A stretch of DNA of 64,000 nt. Origin: Halopseudomonas xinjiangensis (GTDB lineage: Bacteria > Pseudomonadota > Gammaproteobacteria > Pseudomonadales > Pseudomonadaceae). The position numbers were made by a program, and so were the translations under genes. Below are positions 1 through 8,949 of the stretch, one piece after another. Location of the stretch: positions 2,418,001 to 2,482,000 of the forward strand of contig NZ_LT629736.1 in assembly GCF_900104945.1 (NCBI RefSeq), written 5' to 3'. The notes below the pieces were generated by a model that ran no database searches, was not told the origin of the DNA, and saw nothing but the letters and a program-made list of their open reading frames with translations. Every line of letters begins with the position of its first letter. Position 1 is the stretch's first letter.

Positions 1-317
1 AAAAGGAAAAAACTGCGCTGGAACAGCTGCTTAGGGAAGAAGGCTTCCTCGCCGGCGCGGCCGATGACGACGACGCCAGACTCGACGCCTGCGTCGAACT
101 GCTAGGCAGCACCCCCGCCCCACTGGCACTTCTGCCGCTGGAGGATGTCATGGGTAGCATGGATCAGCCAAACCTTCCGGGCCCCGGCGACGAGCACCCT
201 AACTGGCGTCGTCGCTGGCCGGACGAGGTCGGCGACATGCTCAAGGACGGGGCAATCACGGCCCGTCTCAAGCGACTGGGCAAGGCACGTCAAGCGACGC
301 GGAAAAAGGCAACATGA
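1..317 (+). CDS. malQ: 4-alpha-glucanotransferase (amylomaltase), C-terminal part
   Basis: Only the last ~104 codons are in the window; the reading frame is open from base 3 to a TGA at 315-317. The residues LPLEDVMG, then DQPNLPGPGDEHPNWRRR, are the typical C-terminal end of MalQ, which transfers alpha-1,4-glucan segments between maltooligosaccharides in the cytoplasm. The stop overlaps the treY start by four bases (ATGA), so the two are probably translationally coupled. In Pseudomonas relatives treZ and glgA normally lie upstream, outside this window. The catalytic residues are not visible, so the call rests on the tail motif and the context. Confidence 0.88.
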   Translation, partial: KEKTALEQLLREEGFLAGAADDDDARLDACVELLGSTPAPLALLPLEDVMGSMDQPNLPGPGDEHPNWRRRWPDEVGDMLKDGAITARLKRLGKARQATRKKAT

Positions 318-3112
318 CCGATTTACGGGCAACCATCCGACTGCAGTTTCACAAAGACTTCACGCTCGACGACGCGGTACCACTGGTCAGCTATTTCGCC
401 AGGCTGGGCATCAGTCACATCTACGCCTCGCCCTTGCTGACCGCTCGCCCCGGCTCGATGCATGGTTACGACGTCATCGACCCCACCCGGATCAATCCGG
501 AACTTGGCGGCGAACCCGCGCTGCAGCGGTTGATCGAGGAACTGCGCAAGCACGACATGGGCCTGATCCTGGACATCGTCTCCAACCACATGGCCGTGGG
601 CGGTAGCGGCAACCCCTGGTGGCTTGATGTGCTGGAGTGGGGCCCGATGAGCCCCTTCGCGCACTTTTTCGACATCCAGTGGCAATCGCTCGATCCGTTC
701 ATGCACGACCAACTGCTGGTGCCCTTCCTGCGCACCGATTATGGCGAAGTCCTTTCCAGCGGCGAGTTGCGTCTGCACTTCGACGCCGAGCAGGGTCAGT
801 TCTACGCCGCGCATTACGACCACCGTTTCCCGCTGTATCCACCGACCTACCAGCAGGTGTTGCGCGCCAGCGACAACGAGACGCTGGCGGCCATGGCAGA
901 CAAGTTCCAGTTGCTGGACGAGTCCGCCGGTGCCTGGAGAATTGCACAGGAACTGCGCCGTGAACTGGCCGAGGCGGTATCGCGAGAATCGCTGCACGGT
1001 GCCATCGAGCATGCGCTTGCCCGCTTCGATCCGACCAACGAGGGGGGCCGCAAGCCGCTACACGTATTGCTGGAGCGTCAGTACTACCGCCTGGCGAGCT
1101 GGCGTACCGCTGCCGACGACATCAACTGGCGCCGCTTCTTCGATATCAACGAGTTGGGCGGCCTGCGGGTCGAACTGCCCGATGTATTCGAAGCAACCCA
1201 TTCCAAGGTATTCGAGCTGGTCGAGAACGGCAGCATCGACGGGCTGCGGATCGATCACGTCGACGGTCTGGCCAACCCCCGCGCTTACTGCCGCCGGTTG
1301 CGCCGCCGCGTCGATAGCCTGCGTGGCGAACAGGGCAGCGCGCACTTTCCGATCTATGTCGAGAAAATCATCGGCGAAGGCGAAGCGTTACCGACCGGTT
1401 GGGGCGTCGACGGCACGACCGGCTATGAATTCATGAACCAGGTCTCTCTGCTGCAACATGACACCGAGGGCGGCACTCAGCTGGGCACATTATGGAACTC
1501 GCTCAGTGGGCGCCCTGCGGACTTCCTCGAGGAGGTTTATGAGGCGCGCAAACTGGTACTTGCCAGCTCTCTCGCCGGGGATCTGGAAAGCGTTGCCCAG
1601 GGCCTGCTGCAGATCGCGCGCTTCCACATCGACACCCGCGACCTGACCCTTGGCGCCATCCGCCGGGTGCTCACCGAACTGGTGGCGCATTTCCCGGTAT
1701 ATCGCACCTATGCCGGCGCGGTCGGTCGTTCGGCCGAAGATCAGGTCTTCTTCGACCAGGCCAAGGAAGGCGCACGCGCCTACCTGCCCGAAGCCGAGTG
1801 GCCGGTACTCGAACAGCTTGATCAATGGCTCGGCGGCGAGCCGCTTTGCCGTTTGCCGCCCGGGCATGAGCGCCACCTGCGCAACAAGGTGCTGGTGCGC
1901 TTCCAGCAACTGACTTCCCCCGCCGCGGCCAAGGCGGTGGAAGACACGGCCTGCTATCGGGCCGGGGTGTTGCTGTCGCGATACGACGTCGGCTTCGATC
2001 CTCAGCACCTGGGCGCCGACGCTGCAACCTTTCATGAAGAATGTCTGAACCGCGCGCAGACGTTCCCGGATTCGATGCTGACCACCGCCACGCATGACAA
2101 CAAGCGTGGCGAAGACACCCGGGCGCGGCTGGCGGTACTCAGCGAACGCGCATCCTGGCTGTCGGAGAAGGTGCAAACCTGGCAAGGGCTGGCCGCCCCG
2201 CTGCGCGGCGAACTGGACGGCAACCCTGCGCCGACGCCGGGCGATGAAGCCATTCTCTACCAGGCCTTGCTCGGTAGCTGGTCGCCAACGCTGGATGCGA
2301 ACGACGGGGAAGCCATGCAGGGCTACCTCGATCGACTGCTTGGCTGGCAGGAGAAGGCCTTGCGGGAGGCCAAGCTGGTCAGTAGCTGGAGCTCGCCGAA
2401 CGAGGCTTATGAGCAGGCTTGCCGAAGCTTTCTGAGTACGCTGATGACCGGCGACGATGCCGCCGAACTGCGCCGTGACATCGCCCAGGCGGTTGACACC
2501 ATCGCGCCGACCGGCGCGCTTAACGGATTGGTCCAGACCATGTTGCGTCTGACCGTGCCGGGCGTGCCGGACTTGTACCAGGGCTGCGAGTTCTGGGACT
2601 TCAATCTGGTCGACCCGGACAACCGCAGACCGGTCGATTTCACCGCGCGCGTCGAAGCGCTGCAGCAGACCCCGGAGCCCGCCGAACTGTTGCAAGCGTG
2701 GCGCGACGGTCGCATCAAGCAATGGCTGATCCGACGCGTTCTCGGCATCCGGGCGGCGCAACCACAGCTGTTCCGCCACGGCGCCTATGTTGCGCTGGAA
2801 ACAGAAGGCGAACATGCAGACCGGGTCGTTGCATTCGCGCGTCGCTACGAAGGCGACTATCTTGTGATCGTAGTGCCGCGCACGGTTAGCGCCCTGCTTG
2901 GCGACAGCCCGACTCCTCTCGTTCCAGCGGAACGCTGGGGCGACACGCGGGTCAGGCTGCCTTCGCCGATGCACGAGAACCAGTTGAGCTGCGCGCTGTC
3001 TTCTTCTTCGATCAGCCCGGTTGACGGCTGTATCGCCGTCAGTGACGTACTGGCGGACTTTCCGGTCAACCTGCTGTGTTCCACCCCTCATTGCAAGGAG
3101 TCAAGCGTATGA
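314..3112 (+). CDS. treY: Maltooligosyl trehalose synthase (GH13)
   Basis: A 932-residue protein that isomerises the reducing-end alpha-1,4 bond of a maltooligosaccharide to an alpha,alpha-1,1 bond, making the substrate for TreZ. GH13 hallmarks are visible: an N-terminal TYR-type segment (SPLLTARPGSMHGYDVIDP), the LDIVSNHMA strand, the nucleophile region GLRIDHVDGLANP (~residue 310), the acid/base region VEKIIGEGEALP (~345) and TTATHDNKRGEDTRAR (~595), which is typical of TreY. Length is close to the family norm. The ATG at 314 overlaps the malQ stop, and the stop overlaps the start of the next gene, so malQ, treY and the DUF2934 gene read as one unit. Role: trehalose production from alpha-glucan under osmotic or desiccation stress. 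Confidence 0.97.
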   Translation: MTDLRATIRLQFHKDFTLDDAVPLVSYFARLGISHIYASPLLTARPGSMHGYDVIDPTRINPELGGEPALQRLIEELRKHDMGLILDIVSNHMAVGGSGNPWWLDVLEWGPMSPFAHFFDIQWQSLDPFMHDQLLVPFLRTDYGEVLSSGELRLHFDAEQGQFYAAHYDHRFPLYPPTYQQVLRASDNETLAAMADKFQLLDESAGAWRIAQELRRELAEAVSRESLHGAIEHALARFDPTNEGGRKPLHVLLERQYYRLASWRTAADDINWRRFFDINELGGLRVELPDVFEATHSKVFELVENGSIDGLRIDHVDGLANPRAYCRRLRRRVDSLRGEQGSAHFPIYVEKIIGEGEALPTGWGVDGTTGYEFMNQVSLLQHDTEGGTQLGTLWNSLSGRPADFLEEVYEARKLVLASSLAGDLESVAQGLLQIARFHIDTRDLTLGAIRRVLTELVAHFPVYRTYAGAVGRSAEDQVFFDQAKEGARAYLPEAEWPVLEQLDQWLGGEPLCRLPPGHERHLRNKVLVRFQQLTSPAAAKAVEDTACYRAGVLLSRYDVGFDPQHLGADAATFHEECLNRAQTFPDSMLTTATHDNKRGEDTRARLAVLSERASWLSEKVQTWQGLAAPLRGELDGNPAPTPGDEAILYQALLGSWSPTLDANDGEAMQGYLDRLLGWQEKALREAKLVSSWSSPNEAYEQACRSFLSTLMTGDDAAELRRDIAQAVDTIAPTGALNGLVQTMLRLTVPGVPDLYQGCEFWDFNLVDPDNRRPVDFTARVEALQQTPEPAELLQAWRDGRIKQWLIRRVLGIRAAQPQLFRHGAYVALETEGEHADRVVAFARRYEGDYLVIVVPRTVSALLGDSPTPLVPAERWGDTRVRLPSPMHENQLSCALSSSSISPVDGCIAVSDVLADFPVNLLCSTPHCKESSV

Positions 3113-3384
3113 CCACCGACGACCGCGTGCAACAGCTCGCCTATCAGATCTGGGAATCGGAAGGAAAGCCCGAAGGCCAGGAAGCTCGCCACTGGGAGAT
3201 GGCACGCAAGCTCGCCGAGTCCGAAACAAGCGAGACCCCGGCCAAGCCGGCACCGAAGGCCAAGCGCGTCAGCAAACCCAAGGCTGCACCGGACGCTGAA
3301 AAGGCCAAGCCGGAAAGCGAGAAGCCAGCGGTACTGAAAAAACCCCGCGCTCCGCGAAGCACGAGCAAGACTCCGAAAGTTTGA
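3109..3384 (+). CDS. DUF2934 domain protein
   Basis: A 91-residue protein. Residues ~5-40 (RVQQLAYQIWESEGKPEGQ, then ARHWEMARKLAE) match the short helical DUF2934 domain; the rest is a Lys/Ala/Pro-rich, very basic tail resembling histone-like C-termini. The ATG at 3109 is preferred over an in-frame upstream start because AAGGAG lies at 3095-3100 and the ATG overlaps the treY stop (ATGA). DUF2934 genes recur between treY and glgX in Pseudomonas, but the biochemical role is unknown. A nucleic-acid or glycogen-granule accessory role would be a guess. Confidence 0.85.
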   Translation: MTTDDRVQQLAYQIWESEGKPEGQEARHWEMARKLAESETSETPAKPAPKAKRVSKPKAAPDAEKAKPESEKPAVLKKPRAPRSTSKTPKV

Positions 3385-3390
3385 AGCTGT

Positions 3391-3407
3391 TCCCGGCGCC
3401 GCCGGGA
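3391..3407 (+). other. Short GC-rich hairpin between the DUF2934 gene and glgX
   Basis: TCCCGGC (3391-3397), loop GCC, GCCGGGA (3401-3407) form a perfect 7-bp stem just after the DUF2934 stop and upstream of the glgX ribosome site. No T-run follows, so it is more likely an mRNA-processing or attenuating structure than a strong terminator. Confidence 0.4.
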
Positions 3408-3425
3408 CGAAAGAGGTTTTGATCA

Positions 3426-5588
3426 ATGAGCAGGCAGCAAACCCGTTCCGCTGCGCCTGAGGTGACTCAGCGCTCGCGTGTTTCAGAAGGTAATCCCTTT
3501 CCCCTCGGCGCGACCTGGGATGGTCTGGGGGTCAACTTCGCCATCTTTTCCGCCCACGCTACCAAGGTCGAGCTGTGTCTGTTCGACAGCAAGGGCGAGG
3601 AAGAAATCGAACGCATAGAGCTGCCTGAGTACACGGACGAGATCTGGCATGGGTACCTGCCCGACGCACATCCCGGCATGGTGTATGGCTATCGCGTGTA
3701 CGGGCCGTACGAGCCGGAGGCCGGTCATCGTTTCAACCCGAACAAGCTGCTGATCGATCCGTACGCCAAGCAACTGGTAGGCGAACTGATCTTCGACGAA
3801 GCACTGTTCGGTTACACCATCGGGCATCCGGACGCCGATCTCAGTTTTGACGAGCGCGACAGCGCGCCCTTCGTCCCCAAGGCGAAGGTTGTCGACCCGG
3901 CGTTCACCTGGGGCGAGCGAAACTGGCAGCGTATTCCGTGGGACAAGACCATCGTCTATGAGACCCACATCAAGGGCATCAGCATGTTGCATCCTGCGGT
4001 GCCGGATCGCCTGCGCGGCACCTTCGCCGGGTTGAAGAACGGCTCGCTGCTGCAGCACATCCGCTCGCTCGGCGTCTCCAGTGTCGAACTGCTGCCGATT
4101 CACGCCTTCGTCAACGAGCCGCACCTGCAGGAAAAAGGCCTTTCCAATTATTGGGGTTACAACAGCATCGCCTTTTTCGCGCCGCACCCGGCGTATCTGT
4201 CCAGCGGCAACATCAACGAATTCAAGGAAATGGTTGCGCATCTGCACCACGCCGGGCTGGAAGTGCTGCTGGACGTAGTCTACAACCATACCGCTGAAGG
4301 CAATGAGCTTGGCCCTACGCTCTCCATGCGCGGCATCGACAACAGCAGCTACTACCGCCTGCTACCGGACAACAAACGCTACTACATCAACGACTCCGGC
4401 ACCGGCAACACGCTGGATATGGGTCATCCCTGTGTCCTGCAGATGGTCACCGACTCCTTGCGTTACTGGGCGTCGGAGATGGGTGTCGACGGCTTTCGCT
4501 TCGACCTGGCGACCATCCTCGGCCGTTATGCGGACGGGTTCGACGAGCGCCACGGCTTCCTCGTCGCATGCCGGCAGGATCCGGTGCTGAGCCAGGTAAA
4601 ACTGATCGCAGAACCCTGGGACTGTGGCCCCGGCGGCTACCAGGTCGGCGGCTTCCCGCCCGGCTGGGCTGAGTGGAACGACCGCTTCCGCGACAACGTT
4701 CGTGGTTTCTGGCGTGGCGACGAGGGGCAATTGCCGGAGCTCGCCAGTCGCCTGACAGCCTCCGGCGATCACTTCAATCAGCGGGGACGCCGGCCATTCG
4801 CTTCGGTCAACTTCGTTACTGCGCACGACGGCTTCACCTTGCGCGACACGGTCTCATACAACGAGAAGCACAACGAGGCCAACGGCGAAGACAATAACGA
4901 CGGCAGCGATCACAACATTTCCTGGAACCACGGCGCGGAAGGTCCGACCGACGATCCGGACATCCGCGAGCTGCGCATGCGCCAGATGCGTAACATGCTG
5001 GCGACGCTGTTCTTCTCGCAGGGCACACCGATGATTCTGGCGGGCGACGAGTTCGGCCGCACCCAGCACGGTAACAACAACGTGTATTGCCAGGATAACG
5101 AAATCGCCTGGATTGGCTGGGAACTGGACGAGGAGGCCCGCAGCCTGCTGGAATTCACCCGCCGGTTGATCACCTTACGACGCGCCTATCCGATCCTGCG
5201 CCGCGGTCGCTTTCTCATCGGCCACTACAATGAAGAGCTCGGCGTCAAGGATGTCACCTGGCTGGCACCCGACGGTGAGGAGATGACCGAGTCGCAGTGG
5301 CACGACAACAACGCCCGCTGCCTTGGCATGATTCTCGATGGTCGCGCGCAACCCACCGGCATTCGTCGCAGCGGCGCGGATGCGACTTTGCTGCTTATCA
5401 TCAATTCGCATGATGACGTAGTGAACTTTATCCTTCCGGAAGTTGCCCAAGGCTCGAGCTGGATCTGTCTTGTGGATACCAATCGACCTGAATCCCGCCC
5501 CGTAGAGCGCTATGACTTCGGGGATGAGTTTTCGGTGACCAGCCGATCTCTGTTGCTATTTGAACTAGAACATCAGGACCCGCACTAG
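3426..5588 (+). CDS. glgX: Glycogen debranching enzyme (isoamylase type)
   Basis: A 720-residue GH13 enzyme with an N-terminal CBM48 segment (GNPFPLGATWDGLGVNFAIF, residues ~20-40) and a (beta/alpha)8 catalytic domain. Catalytic regions are DVVYNHTAEG, DGFRFDLATILGR (nucleophile Asp), LIAEPWDCGPGGYQVG (acid/base Glu) and NFVTAHDGFTLRD. It hydrolyses alpha-1,6 branches, releasing linear glucans that TreY and MalQ can use. It begins 41 bases after the DUF2934 gene with an AGAGG-type ribosome site. A strong hairpin downstream at 5633-5654 probably ends this transcription unit. Confidence 0.97.
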   Translation: MSRQQTRSAAPEVTQRSRVSEGNPFPLGATWDGLGVNFAIFSAHATKVELCLFDSKGEEEIERIELPEYTDEIWHGYLPDAHPGMVYGYRVYGPYEPEAGHRFNPNKLLIDPYAKQLVGELIFDEALFGYTIGHPDADLSFDERDSAPFVPKAKVVDPAFTWGERNWQRIPWDKTIVYETHIKGISMLHPAVPDRLRGTFAGLKNGSLLQHIRSLGVSSVELLPIHAFVNEPHLQEKGLSNYWGYNSIAFFAPHPAYLSSGNINEFKEMVAHLHHAGLEVLLDVVYNHTAEGNELGPTLSMRGIDNSSYYRLLPDNKRYYINDSGTGNTLDMGHPCVLQMVTDSLRYWASEMGVDGFRFDLATILGRYADGFDERHGFLVACRQDPVLSQVKLIAEPWDCGPGGYQVGGFPPGWAEWNDRFRDNVRGFWRGDEGQLPELASRLTASGDHFNQRGRRPFASVNFVTAHDGFTLRDTVSYNEKHNEANGEDNNDGSDHNISWNHGAEGPTDDPDIRELRMRQMRNMLATLFFSQGTPMILAGDEFGRTQHGNNNVYCQDNEIAWIGWELDEEARSLLEFTRRLITLRRAYPILRRGRFLIGHYNEELGVKDVTWLAPDGEEMTESQWHDNNARCLGMILDGRAQPTGIRRSGADATLLLIINSHDDVVNFILPEVAQGSSWICLVDTNRPESRPVERYDFGDEFSVTSRSLLLFELEHQDPH

Positions 5589-5632
5589 CGTTCGCTTACG
5601 CACCGCGTGCGTGGAGCCTGGGAAAGCCCGTC

Positions 5633-5654
5633 GGGGGAGCCATACGGCTCCCCC
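5633..5654 (+). terminator. Strong hairpin after glgX
   Basis: GGGGGAGCC (5633-5641), loop ATAC, GGCTCCCCC (5646-5654) form a perfect 9-bp GC-rich stem 45 bases after the glgX stop. There is no downstream T-tract, so termination may be partial or the hairpin may protect the 3' end. Confidence 0.55.
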
Positions 5655-5715
5655 GTCACGTAGTCGGCCAGGAGCGCAGTCGGGCGACGGTGAGATCCTA
5701 TGGAGTTGGGAGCGA

Positions 5716-6474
5716 ATGAAGTTCGAAGATTTCGGCCGCAGCGGGGCACCTTTGCACGCCTGGAAAAGCTCGAGCCGCCTGGCATCGCTGCCTGCGGTGA
5801 GCTGTGACGAGCTGGTCCCCCCGCATGCCCGTGCAGTAGTTCTGGCTCCACACCCGGATGATGAAATACTCGGCAGCGGCGGCATTCTGCAGCTGCTCGC
5901 CCGGCGTAAACGCAGCTTGATGCTCATCTCCGTCACCAACGGCAGCGCCAGCCATCCTGATTCGACCCACTGGACCAGCGAACGGCTCGGAATCATACGT
6001 CCCCAGGAAAGCGCCGAGGCCTTGCGTCGCCTTGGGCTGTACATGAACGGTCTGCAATGGATTCATGGCGGTTTCCCTGATAACAGGGTCGGCGATCAGT
6101 TGGTCGACCTCAAGCGCTTCCTGCGCACCTACCTGCGCCCGACCGATGTGATATTCACACCCTGGCGTGATGATGGTCATGCGGATCACGAGGCGGTGGC
6201 TGACGCGGCACTGGCGGTTGGCCGGGAAATCGGCGCTGCGGTGTATGAAGTGCCCATCTGGGCCTGGAACTGGGCGAGCCCGGAGGATCCACGGATTCCC
6301 TGGGCCCGCGCTCATAAGATACATCTGGATCGCTGGACCCAGGCGCGCAAGCGTCACGCCATCCAGGCGTTTGCCAGCCAGCTGACGCCCGACCCGGTCA
6401 ACGGCCGGGCTCCGCCATTGAATCCTGCGACGCTGGAACGGCTCCAGCAGGCCTTCGAGGTGGTTTTCCTCTAG
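5716..6474 (+). CDS. PIG-L/LmbE family N-deacetylase
   Basis: A 252-residue protein with both metal-binding signatures of the PIG-L family: PHPDDEILGSGG (~residues 45-56) and DDGHADHEAVADA (~155-167). These bind zinc and deacetylate N-acetylglucosaminyl conjugates in characterised members. The ATG at 5716 is preferred because the family core begins shortly after it; the frame stays open upstream, but those codons overlap the 5633-5654 hairpin. No signal peptide is evident. The substrate is unknown. Its place in the glycogen/trehalose island suggests a sugar-conjugate substrate made under stress, which is inference only. Confidence 0.85.
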   Translation: MKFEDFGRSGAPLHAWKSSSRLASLPAVSCDELVPPHARAVVLAPHPDDEILGSGGILQLLARRKRSLMLISVTNGSASHPDSTHWTSERLGIIRPQESAEALRRLGLYMNGLQWIHGGFPDNRVGDQLVDLKRFLRTYLRPTDVIFTPWRDDGHADHEAVADAALAVGREIGAAVYEVPIWAWNWASPEDPRIPWARAHKIHLDRWTQARKRHAIQAFASQLTPDPVNGRAPPLNPATLERLQQAFEVVFL

Positions 6475-6645
6475 CGCACGACGATGCGGGAACACCGGCC
6501 TCTTTGTCGATGCCCTGTTATCGCTGGGTGCCATTTGAAAGCGACGACCTCCGAGACGGCCGCAGGATTTGCAATATGGTCGCCCCGCGAATACGTCCCT
6601 TCCATGTCCGGATATCGATCTCGAGTGTCCTTTTCTGCTGAACGC

Positions 6646-6670
6646 GGCGGTTCACAAAAGTTGAACCGCC
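6646..6670 (+). promoter_or_regulatory. Hairpin in the leader of the zinc alcohol dehydrogenase gene
   Basis: GGCGGTTCA (6646-6654), a 7-base loop and TGAACCGCC (6662-6670) give a perfect 9-bp stem in the 267-base gap between the PIG-L gene and the alcohol dehydrogenase. It is followed by TCTCTTCG rather than a T-run. It could be a weak terminator for the upstream gene, an operator or a leader structure. The rest of the gap shows no convincing gene. Confidence 0.4.
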
Positions 6671-6741
6671 TCTCTTCGCAAAAGTCCATTTCTACAGCAC
6701 TCGGCAACTTCCATTCGAAGCGCGATACGAGGACACAGTGT

Positions 6742-8013
6742 ATGAAGGCAGTCGTATTCCATGATGTAGGGGATATCCGCCTGGACGACGTCCCGGAGCC
6801 CACCCTGCGATCCCCCACCGACGCGATCATCCGCGTGACAGCAAGCGCCATTTGCGGCACGGACCTGCACTTCGTGAGGGGGACCGTCGGAGGTATGAAA
6901 GCCGGGACCATCCTGGGTCATGAAGGTGTCGGCATTGTGGAAGAGCTCGGCTCGGATGTACGTAACCTGCAGGTCGGTGATCGCGTGGTCGTCCCTTCGA
7001 CGATCGCCTGCGGCAACTGCTCCTACTGCCGCGCCGGCTACTACGCTCAATGCGACACTGCCAATCCAAACGGCAAGACGGCGGGCACTGCGTTTTACGG
7101 CGGCCCTACCTTCACCGGTCCGTTCGATGGCTTGCAGGCGGAAAAAGCACGTATCCCGCACGCCAACATCGGTCTGGTAAAGCTGCCTGATGAGATCAGC
7201 GACGATCAGGCCATCCTGCTCTCCGACATTTTCCCCACCGGTTACTTCGGCGCCGAATCAGCTGAGATCACACCCGGCGACAGCGTAGCCGTGTTCGGTT
7301 GCGGCCCGGTAGGCCAGTTCGCGATCGCCAGCGCCAAACTGATGGGTGCCTCACGCATCTTCGCCATCGACCGTTTCCCTGATCGACTGGACATGGCTCG
7401 CCGTCAGGGCGCGGAAACCATCAATTTCGACGATGAGAATCCGGTCGATGCGATCAAGCGGTTGACCGGCGAGATCGGTGTGGATCGCGCGATCGATGCG
7501 GTAGGCGTCGATGCAGAATGCCCGCATGGCCACGGTCATGATCAGAAGCAATCAGCCGGCCAGCCCTGGCAGCCAGGCGATGCGCCGGCACAGGCGCTGG
7601 AGTGGGCGGTGGAGGCTCTGGCGAAGGCCGGCACGCTGTCGATCATCGGCGTCTACTCCGGGGAGTCCAAGACCTTTCCGATCGGTGCGGCGATGAACAA
7701 GAACCTGACCATCAACATGGGTAACTGCCACCATCGCAAATACATTCCGAAGCTGATCGAGCTGGTCGTCAGTGGCCGGATAGATCCGACCAAGGTGCTT
7801 ACCCAGGTCAAGCCGATGAGTGACGTCATTCAGGCGTTCGAAGCCTTCGACCGTCGCGACAGCGGCTGGATCAAGGTCGAACTCAAGCCAGGGGCCGGCG
7901 TGCAGGACAAGGAATCCGAGGCTTCGCGGAAGGCCAACACCGAGCTCGACGAGGCCATCGACGAATCCTTCCCGGCCAGCGATCCGCCAGCCATGACGCG
8001 GCCGAAGAGCTGA
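6742..8013 (+). CDS. Zinc-dependent alcohol dehydrogenase (MDR family) with an extra C-terminal tail
   Basis: A 423-residue medium-chain dehydrogenase. Visible: the catalytic zinc region (CGTDLHFVRG, GHEGVGIVEE), the structural-zinc cysteines (CGNCSYCRAGYYAQC) and the Rossmann segment FGCGPVGQFAIASAKLMG. It resembles the glutathione-independent formaldehyde-dehydrogenase-like enzymes in this Pseudomonas island. The ATG at 6742 has GAGGA about eight bases upstream; an open frame reaching back to 6484 is discarded. After the normal end of the fold (KVELKPG) there is a ~40-residue acidic tail ending LDEAIDESFPASDPPAMTRPKS, which is not part of the MDR fold. The substrate is unknown. Confidence 0.92.
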   Translation: MKAVVFHDVGDIRLDDVPEPTLRSPTDAIIRVTASAICGTDLHFVRGTVGGMKAGTILGHEGVGIVEELGSDVRNLQVGDRVVVPSTIACGNCSYCRAGYYAQCDTANPNGKTAGTAFYGGPTFTGPFDGLQAEKARIPHANIGLVKLPDEISDDQAILLSDIFPTGYFGAESAEITPGDSVAVFGCGPVGQFAIASAKLMGASRIFAIDRFPDRLDMARRQGAETINFDDENPVDAIKRLTGEIGVDRAIDAVGVDAECPHGHGHDQKQSAGQPWQPGDAPAQALEWAVEALAKAGTLSIIGVYSGESKTFPIGAAMNKNLTINMGNCHHRKYIPKLIELVVSGRIDPTKVLTQVKPMSDVIQAFEAFDRRDSGWIKVELKPGAGVQDKESEASRKANTELDEAIDESFPASDPPAMTRPKS

Positions 8014-8020
8014 GCCGGCC

Positions 8021-8938
8021 ATGCCCGATGTGCGAATCGGTATTTCCGGCTGGCGCTACACACCATGGCGCGGCGACTTTTATCCCGACGGCCTGGTGCA
8101 GCGGCGCGAGCTGGAGTTCGCCTCGCGGGCAGTGAACAGCATCGAGATCAATGGCTCGTTCTACTCGCTGCAGACGCCGGAGCGTTACGTGCGCTGGGCG
8201 GCCGACACGCCCGAAGGCTTCGTCTTCAGCATCAAGGGCCCGCGCTTCATCACGCACACCCGTCGGCTCAGGGATATCCATGAGCCGCTGGCGAATTTCT
8301 TTGCCTCGGGCTTTCTCGGGATGCGCGAGAAGCTGGGACCGATCCTCTGGCAGTTTCCGGCCAATTTTCGCTATGACCGAGCTCTGTTCGATGACTTCCT
8401 CGGACGGCTTCCGCGTGATACCGACCAGGCGGTGAAACTTGCGCGGGATTGCGCGGACCGCCTGAAGAAGCCCGGCTATCTCGATGCCGACAAGGGCCAG
8501 AGGCTGCGCCATGCCGTTGAGGTACGCAGCGAAACCTTCGTCACCGAAGACTTCGTGGCGCTGCTGCGCAAGCACAACGTAGCACTTGTGGTGGCCGACA
8601 CGGCGGGCAAGTGGCCCTATGCCGAAGACCTCACCGCTGATTTCCTCTACATCCGCCTGCATGGGGACAAGGAGCTGTACACCAGTGGCTACAGCAATGA
8701 AGCCCTGGAACGCTGGAAAAAGCGCATTCAGACCTGGACCCGCGGACGTCAGGTCGCTGACGCCCGACTGATCGGTCCGCGAGAAGATACCCCACGCAAG
8801 GAGCGAGACGTGTTCTGTTATTTCGACAACGACGTAAAAGTGCGAGCCCCGTACGATGCCCGCCAGCTGCTTGGCAAGCTTGGATTGGACAAGGACCTGC
8901 AAGCCACTCCAGGCGTGCTGTTTGACGAGGAGGCATGA
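8021..8938 (+). CDS. DUF72 family TIM-barrel protein
   Basis: A 305-residue protein with the DUF72 (YecE-like) pattern: GISGWRYTPWRGDFYP at the N-terminus, then NSIEINGSFYSLQTPE, FVFSIKGPRFITH, LWQFPANF and DFLYIRLHGDKELYTSGYS. The family is a TIM barrel structurally related to xylose isomerase/endonuclease IV, with no firmly established activity. The ATG lies seven bases after the upstream dehydrogenase stop, and its own stop adjoins the ybhP start, so it is co-transcribed with both. Cytoplasmic; no signal or membrane segment is seen. Confidence 0.92.
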   Translation: MPDVRIGISGWRYTPWRGDFYPDGLVQRRELEFASRAVNSIEINGSFYSLQTPERYVRWAADTPEGFVFSIKGPRFITHTRRLRDIHEPLANFFASGFLGMREKLGPILWQFPANFRYDRALFDDFLGRLPRDTDQAVKLARDCADRLKKPGYLDADKGQRLRHAVEVRSETFVTEDFVALLRKHNVALVVADTAGKWPYAEDLTADFLYIRLHGDKELYTSGYSNEALERWKKRIQTWTRGRQVADARLIGPREDTPRKERDVFCYFDNDVKVRAPYDARQLLGKLGLDKDLQATPGVLFDEEA

Positions 8939-8949
8939 GGAGCGATGCA

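Noticed and set aside
1490-3091. Minus-strand frame of 533 codons opposite treY
   Set aside because: Shadow of treY; composition follows the codon positions of the real gene.
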